Shown piece by piece: positions 1 through 5,890 of a DNA stretch of 6,017 bases. Source of the stretch: Ruminococcus sp. (GTDB lineage: Bacteria > Bacillota > Clostridia > Oscillospirales > Acutalibacteraceae); the NCBI GenBank assembly GCA_004555265.1, contig SFIQ01000053.1:1-6017 (forward strand). The letters run 5' to 3'. The translations under genes and the position numbers were made by a program. The notes under the pieces are model-generated. The model was not told the origin of the DNA and made no database searches. It saw only the letters and a list, made by a program, of their open reading frames with translations. Each line of letters starts with the position of its first letter. Within the stretch, counting starts at the first letter, position 1.

Positions 1-1
1 G

Positions 2-1366
2 GTTCGCGCCGCTTTTTTCTACAAAGTAGAAAATCTCCTTGCCCCGGTCGGGGACACTTCCTATCCCTACGTTTTGACACTTGACAAATTCGCCACCGCC
101 GCTTTCAATGCCACCCTTATCCAATCCGGCACCGGGACGCTATTGGAATTTAACGCAAAAAACTTCTACGGGGACGGCACAGCCGCAACAGGAATCGGCC
201 AATCGCCGGTTGATTCCGCCGTTGACATGAAAACCATTTCAAACAACGGCTTTATTTCCGGAACGACAGACGGCTTTTTTCCGTTAATATTCATCCGAGT
301 GGACGGCGCGCCGGGGATATTGGTGCCTTCTACTCGCATGGAAAGCGCCTACGAATACGGGATCCCACAGGCGGAAGCAAGCGCATACGGGCGGTTTGCC
401 GCGGAAATCTCACGCGCTGGAAAGCTCTTACGCGTTCAGCTCGCGCCCACCTTTTCTACCGAGCCATACACCAAAATCGAAGTGGCCGCCGTTTATATTA
501 TCCCTGCCGCCGTCTGGTTCACGCTGAACCTGCAGGAAATGGTGTTTTTCCCCGGTTACGGCGAAGAAGCCGCCGCTTTTAAATATGAGCTGACGCTGGA
601 CAGCTCCACCCCGCCGGGGAGCGAAGCGGGAATACTCCCGCTTGTCTCGTGGCGGCTGGCGCGGTCGTTCCATCAAGCATTTATAACCCTTGGCACTACG
701 CTTCCGGGTGAAGTGGCGATATTTGGCGGCTCTGCACAGCAGGTACAAACCATGCCGAACGGAAAGCGCCGCCCCATACAAATGGCTGTCAATGCAACGG
801 AATGCTCCTTTTCGCTCGTTCTCCGCGACGAGTTCGGCGGCGCTGTCGAGTGTGCGCCATCCTGCCGCCTGCCGTTGGTGCTGTATGCAGAGACACGTAC
901 AGAGGAAGCCCTGCAAACCGCCGCCTCCGTTCTCAGCGCTGGCGTGTCGCTTGTCGGCGTTGCCGGGTCGGTGGCAACCGGGAACCCCTTGGGCATTGCC
1001 GCCTCTGTCGGCGGTCTGGGGGCGAATGTGCTTGGCGCCGTGCGGCAATTCGTCCAGCCTACCCCGACCGCAACAAGCTCCGGCGCGTCCTTTTTGGATT
1101 TGAAAGGCGAATGGTGCCCCGTCTTTTTTCACACGGCACGGCTTGCCCGAAAAATTGACGAATACGGGTACACCCCCGCTCGGTTTTTGGACTGGAACAC
1201 CGCGCCAAAAGTGCCATCGCAGCACCACCCTGTATTTTTTCATGGCACTGTATCCGGGGCGGAAACACTTCTTCCGGAAAGCTGGCTTAACGAAGGATTT
1301 TCGCGCGGGGTACGCGTGTGGCTCAAATCCGAATTGGATAACCGCGCGGAGATTTTGAAGCTATGA
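2..1366 (+). CDS. phi29 gp9-like tail knob / distal tube protein, 5' end cut off
   Basis: The reading frame is open to the left edge, so the TTG at 74 is internal; 454 residues are visible and the true start lies outside. In phi29, gp9 (599 aa) forms the hollow hexameric knob at the tail tip and carries a hydrophobic loop that opens to form a channel in the host membrane. Seen here: a short APVGDTSYPYVLTL stretch resembling the YPY region of this family near the visible start; a 45-residue Gly/Ala/Ser/Val-rich hydrophobic stretch (nt 920-1054) in the C-terminal third, where gp9 has its membrane-active loop; and a C-terminal segment ending LLPESWLNEGFSRGVRVWL, which resembles the gp9 C-terminus (acidic turn, helix, F-x-x-G-hydrophobic-x-x-W). 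The stop overlaps the ATPase start (ATGA), so the two are translationally coupled late genes. The alternative is another tail tube or adsorption protein; the assignment rests on remembered family features, not an alignment search. Confidence 0.7.
   Translation, partial: VRAAFFYKVENLLAPVGDTSYPYVLTLDKFATAAFNATLIQSGTGTLLEFNAKNFYGDGTAATGIGQSPVDSAVDMKTISNNGFISGTTDGFFPLIFIRVDGAPGILVPSTRMESAYEYGIPQAEASAYGRFAAEISRAGKLLRVQLAPTFSTEPYTKIEVAAVYIIPAAVWFTLNLQEMVFFPGYGEEAAAFKYELTLDSSTPPGSEAGILPLVSWRLARSFHQAFITLGTTLPGEVAIFGGSAQQVQTMPNGKRRPIQMAVNATECSFSLVLRDEFGGAVECAPSCRLPLVLYAETRTEEALQTAASVLSAGVSLVGVAGSVATGNPLGIAASVGGLGANVLGAVRQFVQPTPTATSSGASFLDLKGEWCPVFFHTARLARKIDEYGYTPARFLDWNTAPKVPSQHHPVFFHGTVSGAETLLPESWLNEGFSRGVRVWLKSELDNRAEILKL
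920..1054 (+). other. Hydrophobic Gly/Ala/Val-rich segment in the tail knob protein (probable membrane-exit loop)
   Basis: About 45 residues, from QTAASVLSAG through GANVLGAVRQFV, have no acidic residue and a single arginine near the end. The stretch is rich in small and aliphatic residues and is followed by a Pro/Thr/Ser linker. This matches in kind and position the long hydrophobic loop of phi29 gp9, known to be disordered inside the tube and to insert into the membrane at genome release. It could instead be two transmembrane-like helices; function is inferred from family context. Confidence 0.55.
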
Positions 1367-2254
1367 ACTACCCAGATAACCGCCGTCTGTTGAGCTATGG
1401 CGCGCCCTTGTCCATGATTGAAGGCGACAGAAAGACGGCAAAGTCATTTGAAATGTGGCTCACGGCGTTTCGCGGGGCAAAGCGCCGCGGGGCGCCGCTC
1501 CCTTGGGTGCGCCGGACAGAGCGGGAGGCGGTCAGCCTGCTGCAGTCGTTCGGGGAAACTTCCAAATTTCGGAAGTTGGAAAAAATGTGCCATATAGAGG
1601 ACTTCAAGACGGACGGCTCTACCGGCTTAATTAAAAAGGGTGGGGAGTGGCTCCCTGCCGTGAAAATAATCCCGCTGTCCGGATGGACAGCATGCCGGGA
1701 CGCGGAAGATAAGGCCAAATTGATATTTTTTGATGAAGCATTTACCACGCCGGAAAAGCACCGGCTTTTCCGCGGCAATGAGGTTGAGGCCTTTTTGGAT
1801 TTGTGGCATTCATATAAGCGCGAACCGGGCGACAATGTTCGCGCCCTGCTTACCGGCAACCGGGAAAGCGCCGTAAACATTTACCTCACCTATTTCGGGG
1901 TTGAGAAAAAGCCGCCGCTTTTGGAAAACCGCGTATTTTTGCTAAAAGACGGCGCCATTGCCTTTGAATACAGGTTCAACCACGAAAAGGAAAAAAAGAT
2001 GGACGCGCTTCTGTCGGGCACGCGTTACGGCGCTTTCTTGCATGGGTCGGCAAAAGGAGAGGAAAAAAGCCTTCTTTGCCCTATCTCGAAAAATGCCCGC
2101 TTCTATTTCTGCGTTGACTTTTTGCGGCCTGTCACGTTTTGGGCTGAAAGACTTCATATATTTAAAAGAGGCGCGGCGGGAAAACCGCGTGCGCTACGAC
2201 AGCCCGGAAGCAATGGAAATTGGAGAATACTCCCTCCGTCGCATGGGGCTTTGA
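1363..2254 (+). CDS. phi29 gp16-like DNA packaging ATPase, frameshifted at 2119-2123
   Basis: Motor ATPase that drives genomic DNA through the portal into the prohead; phi29 gp16 is 332 aa, and this product is 296 aa after one frame correction. Visible in order: N-terminal LLSYGAPLSMIEG, like the LSY start of gp16; Walker A at residues 21-28 (GDRKTAKS, with Ala for the second Gly); WVRR at 48-51, like the conserved VRR of gp16; Walker B LIFFDEAF (120-127); and LLTGNRESAVNIYLTYFGV (162-180), like the gp16 coupling segment. After F253 the original frame turns into unlikely sequence that runs through the terminator and antisense into the next gene to 2412. Skipping one T at 2119-2123 gives CGLSRFGLKDFIYL and a stop at 2254, exactly at the terminator. 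The start ATG is in ATGA overlap with the upstream gene, with GGAG about 11 nt before it. The frame break may be a sequencing error, a real mutation or, less likely, +1 recoding. Confidence 0.8.
2119..2123 (+). other. Frame break at a T5 run inside the packaging ATPase gene
   Basis: Upstream of this run the gp16-like frame is starting at positions equal to 1 mod 3; downstream the family-like sequence and the stop next to the terminator are in the 2 mod 3 frame. Reading four Ts instead of five joins RFYFCVDF to CGLSRFGLKDF with no other change. A -1 shift here would meet a TGA at once (2115-2117), so only +1 or -2 fits. Confidence 0.75.
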
Positions 2255-2308
2255 AAAATAAAAATAGGGTGTTCCGCGTGGAACACCCTATTTTTATTTT
2301 TCAAAGCC
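2247..2308. terminator. Bidirectional terminator: perfect 29-bp inverted repeat with GCGT loop
   Basis: Left arm 2247-2275 and right arm 2280-2308 are exact reverse complements; the loop is GCGT at 2276-2279. The stem has a GC-richer upper part (GGGTGTTCC/GGAACACCC) and a long A-rich/T-rich lower part, so each strand ends its hairpin in a U-rich tract (TATTTTTATTTTT). It lies exactly between two convergent operons and contains the TGA of the ATPase (2252-2254) and the TAA of the 177-aa gene (2294-2296). Factor-independent termination in both directions is a firm structural inference. Confidence 0.93.
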
Positions 2309-2827
2309 GGGAACTGGGGACGGCTGTGCGACTTCTCCGCCCTTGCGGAGGTCGCTCAATATGGAGTTGTCGCCGCTATCGTAAAAATACGTGGGGTCGC
2401 TTTTCCGCCTGAGGTGCTCCTCGTCTGCGATTCTTTTGAGTGCCTCATAGGCCGCCTTGACGGGCAGCTGACCGCTGTTCAATTCTTTCATGACTTGTTG
2501 GGCGGAGTAGCTACGCCCGGCAAGGCCTCCGAAAGTTGCGTTTAGAAAGTCCCGGCCGCGGTTTTCTGCCGTGCCGCCGCGGGCTTTTGACGTCAAATAG
2601 ACGGCCTCCAGCGTTTTGGAAGAATAGCCAAATTTCTGAACTTTTGCTTGTTCCTGTAAAATGTCGGCGGCGGTGTACTTTGTGCCGATGGTGGCATTTG
2701 CCACGCGGGCGGCATATCTGGCGCGGTCGTAAGCGCTTTTGTATTCCTTCCCGGTTAACCCGGTAAGGCGTCCGACGTACTTTCTAAGGCTTTCTTTTCC
2801 GCCTCTTTTTGCTTCTGCGTGAATCAT
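2294..2827 (-). CDS. 177-aa basic protein downstream of DNA polymerase; terminal protein candidate
   Basis: No family recognised with confidence. The N-terminal 45 residues are rich in Lys/Arg and helix-forming (GGKESLRKYVGRLTG, YDRARYAARVAN), suggesting nucleic acid binding. The middle looks helical. The C-terminal third has an acidic/basic helix (ALKRIADEEHLRRK, 129-142) followed by TYFYDSGDNSILSDL (146-160), a polar, probably surface-exposed stretch with several Ser/Tyr hydroxyls. Its ATG overlaps the polymerase stop (ATGA), with GGAG 8 nt upstream, so it is coupled to the polymerase. Protein-primed polymerases need a terminal protein, usually encoded next to them; phi29 TP is 266 aa and lies upstream of the polymerase. 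Position and basicity make this protein a candidate, but it is short and on the opposite side, so the role is a guess. The last codons lie inside the terminator stem. Confidence 0.85.
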   Translation of the reverse strand: MIHAEAKRGGKESLRKYVGRLTGLTGKEYKSAYDRARYAARVANATIGTKYTAADILQEQAKVQKFGYSSKTLEAVYLTSKARGGTAENRGRDFLNATFGGLAGRSYSAQQVMKELNSGQLPVKAAYEALKRIADEEHLRRKSDPTYFYDSGDNSILSDLRKGGEVAQPSPVPGFEK

Positions 2828-4809
2828 ATCAAAATCTCCGTTCTGCCGTTTTCCGGCCTACAAATTTGTTTAAAATCGGGGGCGAGACATTTCCCGCCGC
2901 GCACATTGAGCGCGGAAAGCGTCCAAAATCCTTGCCCCTCTCTAAAAAGGTCGTCCCCCTGCTCCCGTAAGGCGGCCGCGACTTTGGCCGTCGGGACGCC
3001 CTTTGTGTGAACGCTTTCGCCGCCGTCCCATCTTTCAAGATAGGTTTTCGGCGCCAAATAAACCGCTTCCGTGATGGGCTTCGGGTTTTCCTTCTTCATC
3101 CAACCCAGGGCGTGCGCGTCGGTTTTCGGCCACTCACAAAGGGCGTGTACGCTATCCGTATCGATGTATAAAAGGCAGGCTGCCACGGTCTTCCCGGCAA
3201 ATATGCACATTTCGCGCGCCTCCCGCAAAATGCGAGCGCGGCAACAGGCGGTCATGTACGCATTTTGCACGACGTTTAAAATCATGCCTTCGTCGTCTAT
3301 GTCCTCCCCGTCCACAAGGTGGACGGCGCCCGTGTCCAGGTTGATTTCCCGGCGGACTTCGACCGTGTGCGGGTTCTGCCCGAATTTGCCTCCCGCGCCG
3401 TTCATGGTGAGTTTGGCGGTAGCACGTCCGATTTCGTCCCGTGGTACGGCGCTGTCTGCTGCCTTTTTTCGTTGATATTCGGAATCAACAAAATCTTTCA
3501 AATAGCCTGGGTTTTCTGCGTGCCATACCCAAACTTTGCAAATATTGAAGTCAACGAATTTGTACCAGTTGGAAAGCTCTTCCAGCTCTTCTACAAAGAA
3601 CATTCGCGACGCGTGCCGCTGCGGGTCTATCTCAACGACCGCCGCGTTTTTCTTGGTGTCCAAACTTTGCCAGCAGGGGCAAAAGCCTTCCTTGCAAACG
3701 GCCGTGAGCTTGTCGACCTCATAGGCCACTATCTCAATAGGGGAATGGCAATATTTGCCTGAAAAATAGGTGGCAAGGCTCATGGTGATAGGTCGGCCGG
3801 TGATGTCCGGCATTTCGCGCATGAACGCGGGGTACATGCTATTAACGTCATAGCAATTGGCTTCTATGCCGCGGAGCCAGCGCCCCTGAAATGCCGGGTT
3901 TACGACTACTTTGCCGCCGCCTAAAAGGCCATGCTTGCGGTAATAGGAGTCAAGGTCAAGTGTGACAGGATGGGTTTTTCGATACGCGCGGGCGTTCTTC
4001 TGGTCGTCTTCGCTTTTGTAAATGGAACGAAACATGACCTTTTTGGCAAGTCCGGAGGCGGTGATGGCGTCCGGGGTGCCTTCGTCGATTGACATATGAT
4101 ACCAATCGCGGAGACGGTCTGACGCCTTTGTCACCAAATGCCAAAGACCTTTCACGTCGTTTACCATGTAAGCCTCATCCTCTTCCGCGTCTCCCTCCCC
4201 TTGGTAGTCCATGGTAAGCTTGCGTATGGGGTTTCCGGTTTCGTCGCGGACGTCAAAAGACTCCAGAAGTTGAGCAAGAGAACCTTTGTAAAGGTTTCGG
4301 AAGTCGTAAAAGGTAAAGGTAGCGGTGTTGCGGTGGCCGCTTTCGGAGCGGTCAACCGGGGCGCAAAGGGTCATGGAGTAGCGCGCTCCCAAATTTGATG
4401 AAAGTTCGGAATAGGTCTTTGGGGCTTTTGGCTTTTCTCCGCGGCCGACTTGCCGCCAGCCGGTTGTTAATAACTGATAGTCCATGTTTGCAAAGTCGTA
4501 TGGCGCGTAAAAGAACCACGCGCGGCGAATTGGGGTTTTTGACATGGCGTTTAGCCAGTCGGACATGGTCTTTTCTCGGATAAAGCCATATTTAGGATGA
4601 TAGGCCAACCATGCATAGACCTCAACTGTGGCATGAGCGCGGAACCAGGCCGTCACGGTCGGCGCGGATATGTCGATGTCGTGCGCGGCCTTTATATCAT
4701 GTGCCTTTTCAAATATGCGCTCTTCGCTCCATTTCTCCCCGTCAATAAATGTGTAGGCTTCCGTGTCGACGGCGAAAAAATCGCCTCGGAAGGCTTTTGT
4801 GCGGCTCAT
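2824..4809 (-). CDS. Protein-primed family B DNA polymerase (phi29 p2 type)
   Basis: Replicates a linear genome from a terminal-protein primer, with 3'-5' proofreading and intrinsic strand displacement. From the ATG at 4809 the protein is 661 aa (phi29: 572). Motifs seen: Exo I VDTE (D15, E17); an Exo II-like segment FFYAPYDF (D105); YDFRNLYKGSLAQLLESF (168-185), matching the (S/T)Lx2h region; Exo III Y214xxxD218; LGGG (296-299) where phi29 has YxGG; motif A YDVNSMYP (D321, Y326); a TPR1-like insertion at about 330-450 ending YLKDFVDSEYQRKK; motif B KLTMNGAGG (466-474); TPR2 at about 475-515; motif C YIDTDS (548-553); KTY (588-590). The start at 4809 is preferred over the in-frame start at 4851 because it overlaps the upstream stop as ATGA and has GAGGAG 10 nt before it. 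Motif B lacks the usual Ser and Tyr and Exo II lacks a clear Asn. The family assignment is secure. Confidence 0.95.
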   Translation of the reverse strand: MSRTKAFRGDFFAVDTEAYTFIDGEKWSEERIFEKAHDIKAAHDIDISAPTVTAWFRAHATVEVYAWLAYHPKYGFIREKTMSDWLNAMSKTPIRRAWFFYAPYDFANMDYQLLTTGWRQVGRGEKPKAPKTYSELSSNLGARYSMTLCAPVDRSESGHRNTATFTFYDFRNLYKGSLAQLLESFDVRDETGNPIRKLTMDYQGEGDAEEDEAYMVNDVKGLWHLVTKASDRLRDWYHMSIDEGTPDAITASGLAKKVMFRSIYKSEDDQKNARAYRKTHPVTLDLDSYYRKHGLLGGGKVVVNPAFQGRWLRGIEANCYDVNSMYPAFMREMPDITGRPITMSLATYFSGKYCHSPIEIVAYEVDKLTAVCKEGFCPCWQSLDTKKNAAVVEIDPQRHASRMFFVEELEELSNWYKFVDFNICKVWVWHAENPGYLKDFVDSEYQRKKAADSAVPRDEIGRATAKLTMNGAGGKFGQNPHTVEVRREINLDTGAVHLVDGEDIDDEGMILNVVQNAYMTACCRARILREAREMCIFAGKTVAACLLYIDTDSVHALCEWPKTDAHALGWMKKENPKPITEAVYLAPKTYLERWDGGESVHTKGVPTAKVAAALREQGDDLFREGQGFWTLSALNVRGGKCLAPDFKQICRPENGRTEILI

Positions 4810-5102
4810 CTTTCGGATTCTCCTCGGAGCGGCCAAAAGAATACGCGCCATTCGCCGGCGTAGTAGAATACCGTAAAATGTATCTCGTCATCGGTGCAAT
4901 ACGCACGGGGAGGCTTTTTTGACCCGAAAATGCATAGCCATTCATAAAAAGTGAAGGAGCATTCGCGGACAGTGGTAGAAAATCCTTCTTCGTCGTGCGC
5001 CCACGCCTTGCGGCTTTCGGCTGGGGCTTTTGACGGGATGGATGGGAGTACGACCCGCCAAAAGTCGCGCCCTTTGGCGGGGTAAAATTTTGCGTCAATC
5101 AA
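4806..5102 (-). CDS. 98-aa protein of unknown function, TTG start, in the replication operon
   Basis: Not recognised. The protein is rich in aromatic residues (Trp, Tyr, Phe) and looks strand-rich, for example FWRVVLPSI, CSFTFYEWLCIFG and EIHFTVFYYAGEWRVFFWPL, with a charged end (RGESER). There is no signal peptide or clear membrane segment. The start is TTG at 5102-5100, chosen because GGAGG lies 9 nt before it. Another TTG at 5098 opens a different frame that runs on into the polymerase gene and gives a less protein-like product. It overlaps the upstream gene by 8 nt and its TGA overlaps the polymerase ATG. A small beta-rich protein beside a phi29-type polymerase could be a single-stranded DNA-binding protein (phi29 p5 is 124 aa), but no motif proves it. 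Confidence 0.8.
   Translation of the reverse strand: MIDAKFYPAKGRDFWRVVLPSIPSKAPAESRKAWAHDEEGFSTTVRECSFTFYEWLCIFGSKKPPRAYCTDDEIHFTVFYYAGEWRVFFWPLRGESER
4820..4825 (-). promoter_or_regulatory. Ribosome binding site that sets the polymerase start
   Basis: GAGGAG on the minus strand stands 10 nt upstream of the ATG at 4809-4807. It supports that start over the longer in-frame one at 4851, which would overlap the 98-aa gene by about 45 nt. Confidence 0.7.
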
Positions 5103-5490
5103 GCTCTATCGCCTCCGTTTCGTAAGGTTTTTGGACATATCTCCAGTTAATCCCCAGCTTAGCAAGCCGGCGGCGGTAGTAGGGCGATTTCTGTGCGCGA
5201 ACGGCGGCACGATAACGTTCAAATTCGGCATAGCGCCATGTCCACGGGAGACGGCCGGAAACGGCCTTCCAGTTTATGGGGCGGCGGTTTTCGCGGTAGC
5301 CGTTGCATGTGCTGACGAACTCGCCGGCGCGCCCGTCTTCGATGGCGTTTTTCAGCCGAAGCGCGGCGGATTCGGAAAGGTCGCCGGGATTTAACCAGCC
5401 GTAAAGGGCTTTGCCTGCCGTTCGGCGGCGTTCTAAGCGGTCGCGGTAAGAATAGTAGATGGCGTTTAGTTGACTTTTTGAACGTTGCAT
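5095..5490 (-). CDS. 131-aa strongly basic protein of unknown function
   Basis: Not recognised. It is rich in Arg and Tyr/Trp (YYSYRDRLERRRTAGKALYGW near the N-terminus in two parts, RRPINWK, PWTWRYAEFERYRAAVR, SPYYRRRLAKLGINWRYVQ), mostly helical in appearance, with an acidic tail (ETEAIELD). A basic, aromatic protein in this operon would fit nucleic acid binding: a p4- or p6-like regulator or nucleoid protein, or a short terminal protein, since it lies on the polymerase's upstream side as phi29 TP does. No diagnostic motif separates these. It starts at ATG 5490 with AAAGGA about 9 nt upstream, 63 nt after the 80-aa gene, and overlaps the 98-aa gene. Confidence 0.8.
   Translation of the reverse strand: MQRSKSQLNAIYYSYRDRLERRRTAGKALYGWLNPGDLSESAALRLKNAIEDGRAGEFVSTCNGYRENRRPINWKAVSGRLPWTWRYAEFERYRAAVRAQKSPYYRRRLAKLGINWRYVQKPYETEAIELD
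5112..5116 (-). promoter_or_regulatory. Ribosome binding site for the TTG-started 98-aa gene
   Basis: GGAGG on the minus strand, 9 nt upstream of the TTG at 5102-5100 and inside the end of the 131-aa gene. The spacing to the TTG at 5098 would be 13 nt, so it decides between the two frames. Confidence 0.65.
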
Positions 5491-5506
5491 AATGCTTTAT
5501 CCTTTC

Positions 5507-5528
5507 TGCCCGGATTGGCCGCCGGGCA
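5507..5528 (-). promoter_or_regulatory. GC-rich hairpin in the leader of the 131-aa gene
   Basis: TGCCCGG (5507-5513) and CCGGGCA (5522-5528) are exact complements around an 8-nt loop. On the leftward transcript the stem ends just before the GAAAGGA ribosome binding site and has no U-run after it. It is therefore better read as an RNA stability, processing or translation-tuning element than as a terminator. On the plus strand the T5 run begins only 5 nt after the stem, so a weak rightward terminator is also possible. Confidence 0.4.
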
Positions 5529-5553
5529 CGGCTTTTTATTGCTGGTTCCGATT

Positions 5554-5796
5554 TTATGAATTTACATAATTCCAAAATTCGTTAAATGCTTCTTCAATTA
5601 CATTGGGTTTTGTTTGTAATTTTGCTATTTCTTCTTCTGTGTATTCTTTTTTTGTTAAGAATGTCTTTTCTTGTTCGATACATACTTTCATGTTAATTTT
5701 CATTGTACATTCGCAACCATGACCGCCACACCATGTACAACCATTTAATTTCATTTGTTCAAAAATTTCTTTTTTTGTAGGCTCAATAATTTTCAT
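5554..5796 (-). CDS. 80-aa AT-rich small protein with a CxxCxGxG-type zinc knuckle
   Basis: First gene of the leftward operon. Residues 20-30 read CTWCGGHGCEC, which fits one DnaJ-type CxxCxGxG zinc-binding repeat with two further cysteines close by and another at 39, so one Zn2+ site is likely. The rest is Lys/Glu-rich and helical (KKEYTEEEIAKLQ, EEAFNEFWNYV). The name and role are unknown; small zinc proteins of phages often bind nucleic acid or host proteins, which is only inference here. The start is firm: AAGGAG with an 8-nt spacer before ATG. By hand count the gene is about 28% GC, far below its GC-richer neighbours and with A/T-ending codons, a sign of recent acquisition or a different origin. 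It is followed by a 63-nt gap, unlike the overlapping genes after it. Confidence 0.8.
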   Translation of the reverse strand: MKIIEPTKKEIFEQMKLNGCTWCGGHGCECTMKINMKVCIEQEKTFLTKKEYTEEEIAKLQTKPNVIEEAFNEFWNYVNS

Positions 5797-5844
5797 TTTT
5801 ATATCTCCTTGCGTTAATACGGCCGCCGCCGCTTTTGTGACTTT

Positions 5845-5873
5845 ATTATATCACGCCAATTCAGAAATTGCAA
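5845..5873 (-). promoter_or_regulatory. Leftward promoter of the replication operon (extended -10)
   Basis: On the minus strand: TTGCAA (5873-5868), a 17-nt spacer, then TATAAT (5850-5845) preceded by TGA, giving an extended TGnTATAAT element. The -10 is a perfect sigma-70/sigma-A match and the -35 matches 4 of 6. Transcription should begin near 5838, giving a leader of about 42 nt before the 80-aa gene. An inverted repeat (5855-5878) covers the spacer and -35. Confidence 0.75.
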
Positions 5874-5878
5874 TTGGC
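5855..5878. repeat. Inverted repeat GCCAATT...AATTGGC over the promoter spacer, operator-like
   Basis: GCCAATT (5855-5861) and AATTGGC (5872-5878) are exact 7-bp arms with centres 17 bp apart. They span the spacer and -35 of the leftward promoter, a typical place for a repressor to block polymerase. No binding protein is identifiable in the window. Confidence 0.45.
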
Positions 5879-5890
5879 AGGATATACAAA

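Noticed and set aside
428..1243. Long open frame of 271 codons antisense to the tail knob gene
   Set aside because: Its translation is rich in Arg, Gly and Cys with no domain, and it lies wholly opposite a gene with clear family features; it is a by-product of GC-rich codon use.
2255..2412. Extension of the ATPase frame to a stop at 2412
   Set aside because: It reads through a perfect terminator and antisense to the 177-aa gene, giving Arg-rich sequence with no resemblance to the family; the +1 frame ends properly at 2254.
3319..3762. Plus-strand frames opposite the polymerase (also 3071-3475 and 4138-4398)
   Set aside because: They are antisense to conserved polymerase motifs and have no start signals or recognisable content.
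4810..4851. Fourteen-residue N-terminal extension of the polymerase
   Set aside because: It would overlap the 98-aa gene by about 45 nt and lacks the well-spaced ribosome site and ATGA overlap found at 4809.
4742..5098. 118-codon frame starting at TTG 5098, overlapping the 98-aa gene
   Set aside because: Worse spacing to the Shine-Dalgarno site, runs into the polymerase start region, and gives a Pro/Ser/Arg-rich product; the 98-aa frame ends in ATGA with the polymerase.
5219..5575. 118-codon Arg-rich frame overlapping the 131-aa gene
   Set aside because: Runs of Arg and Pro are typical of a shadow frame; the 131-aa frame has a better start and couples to the next gene.
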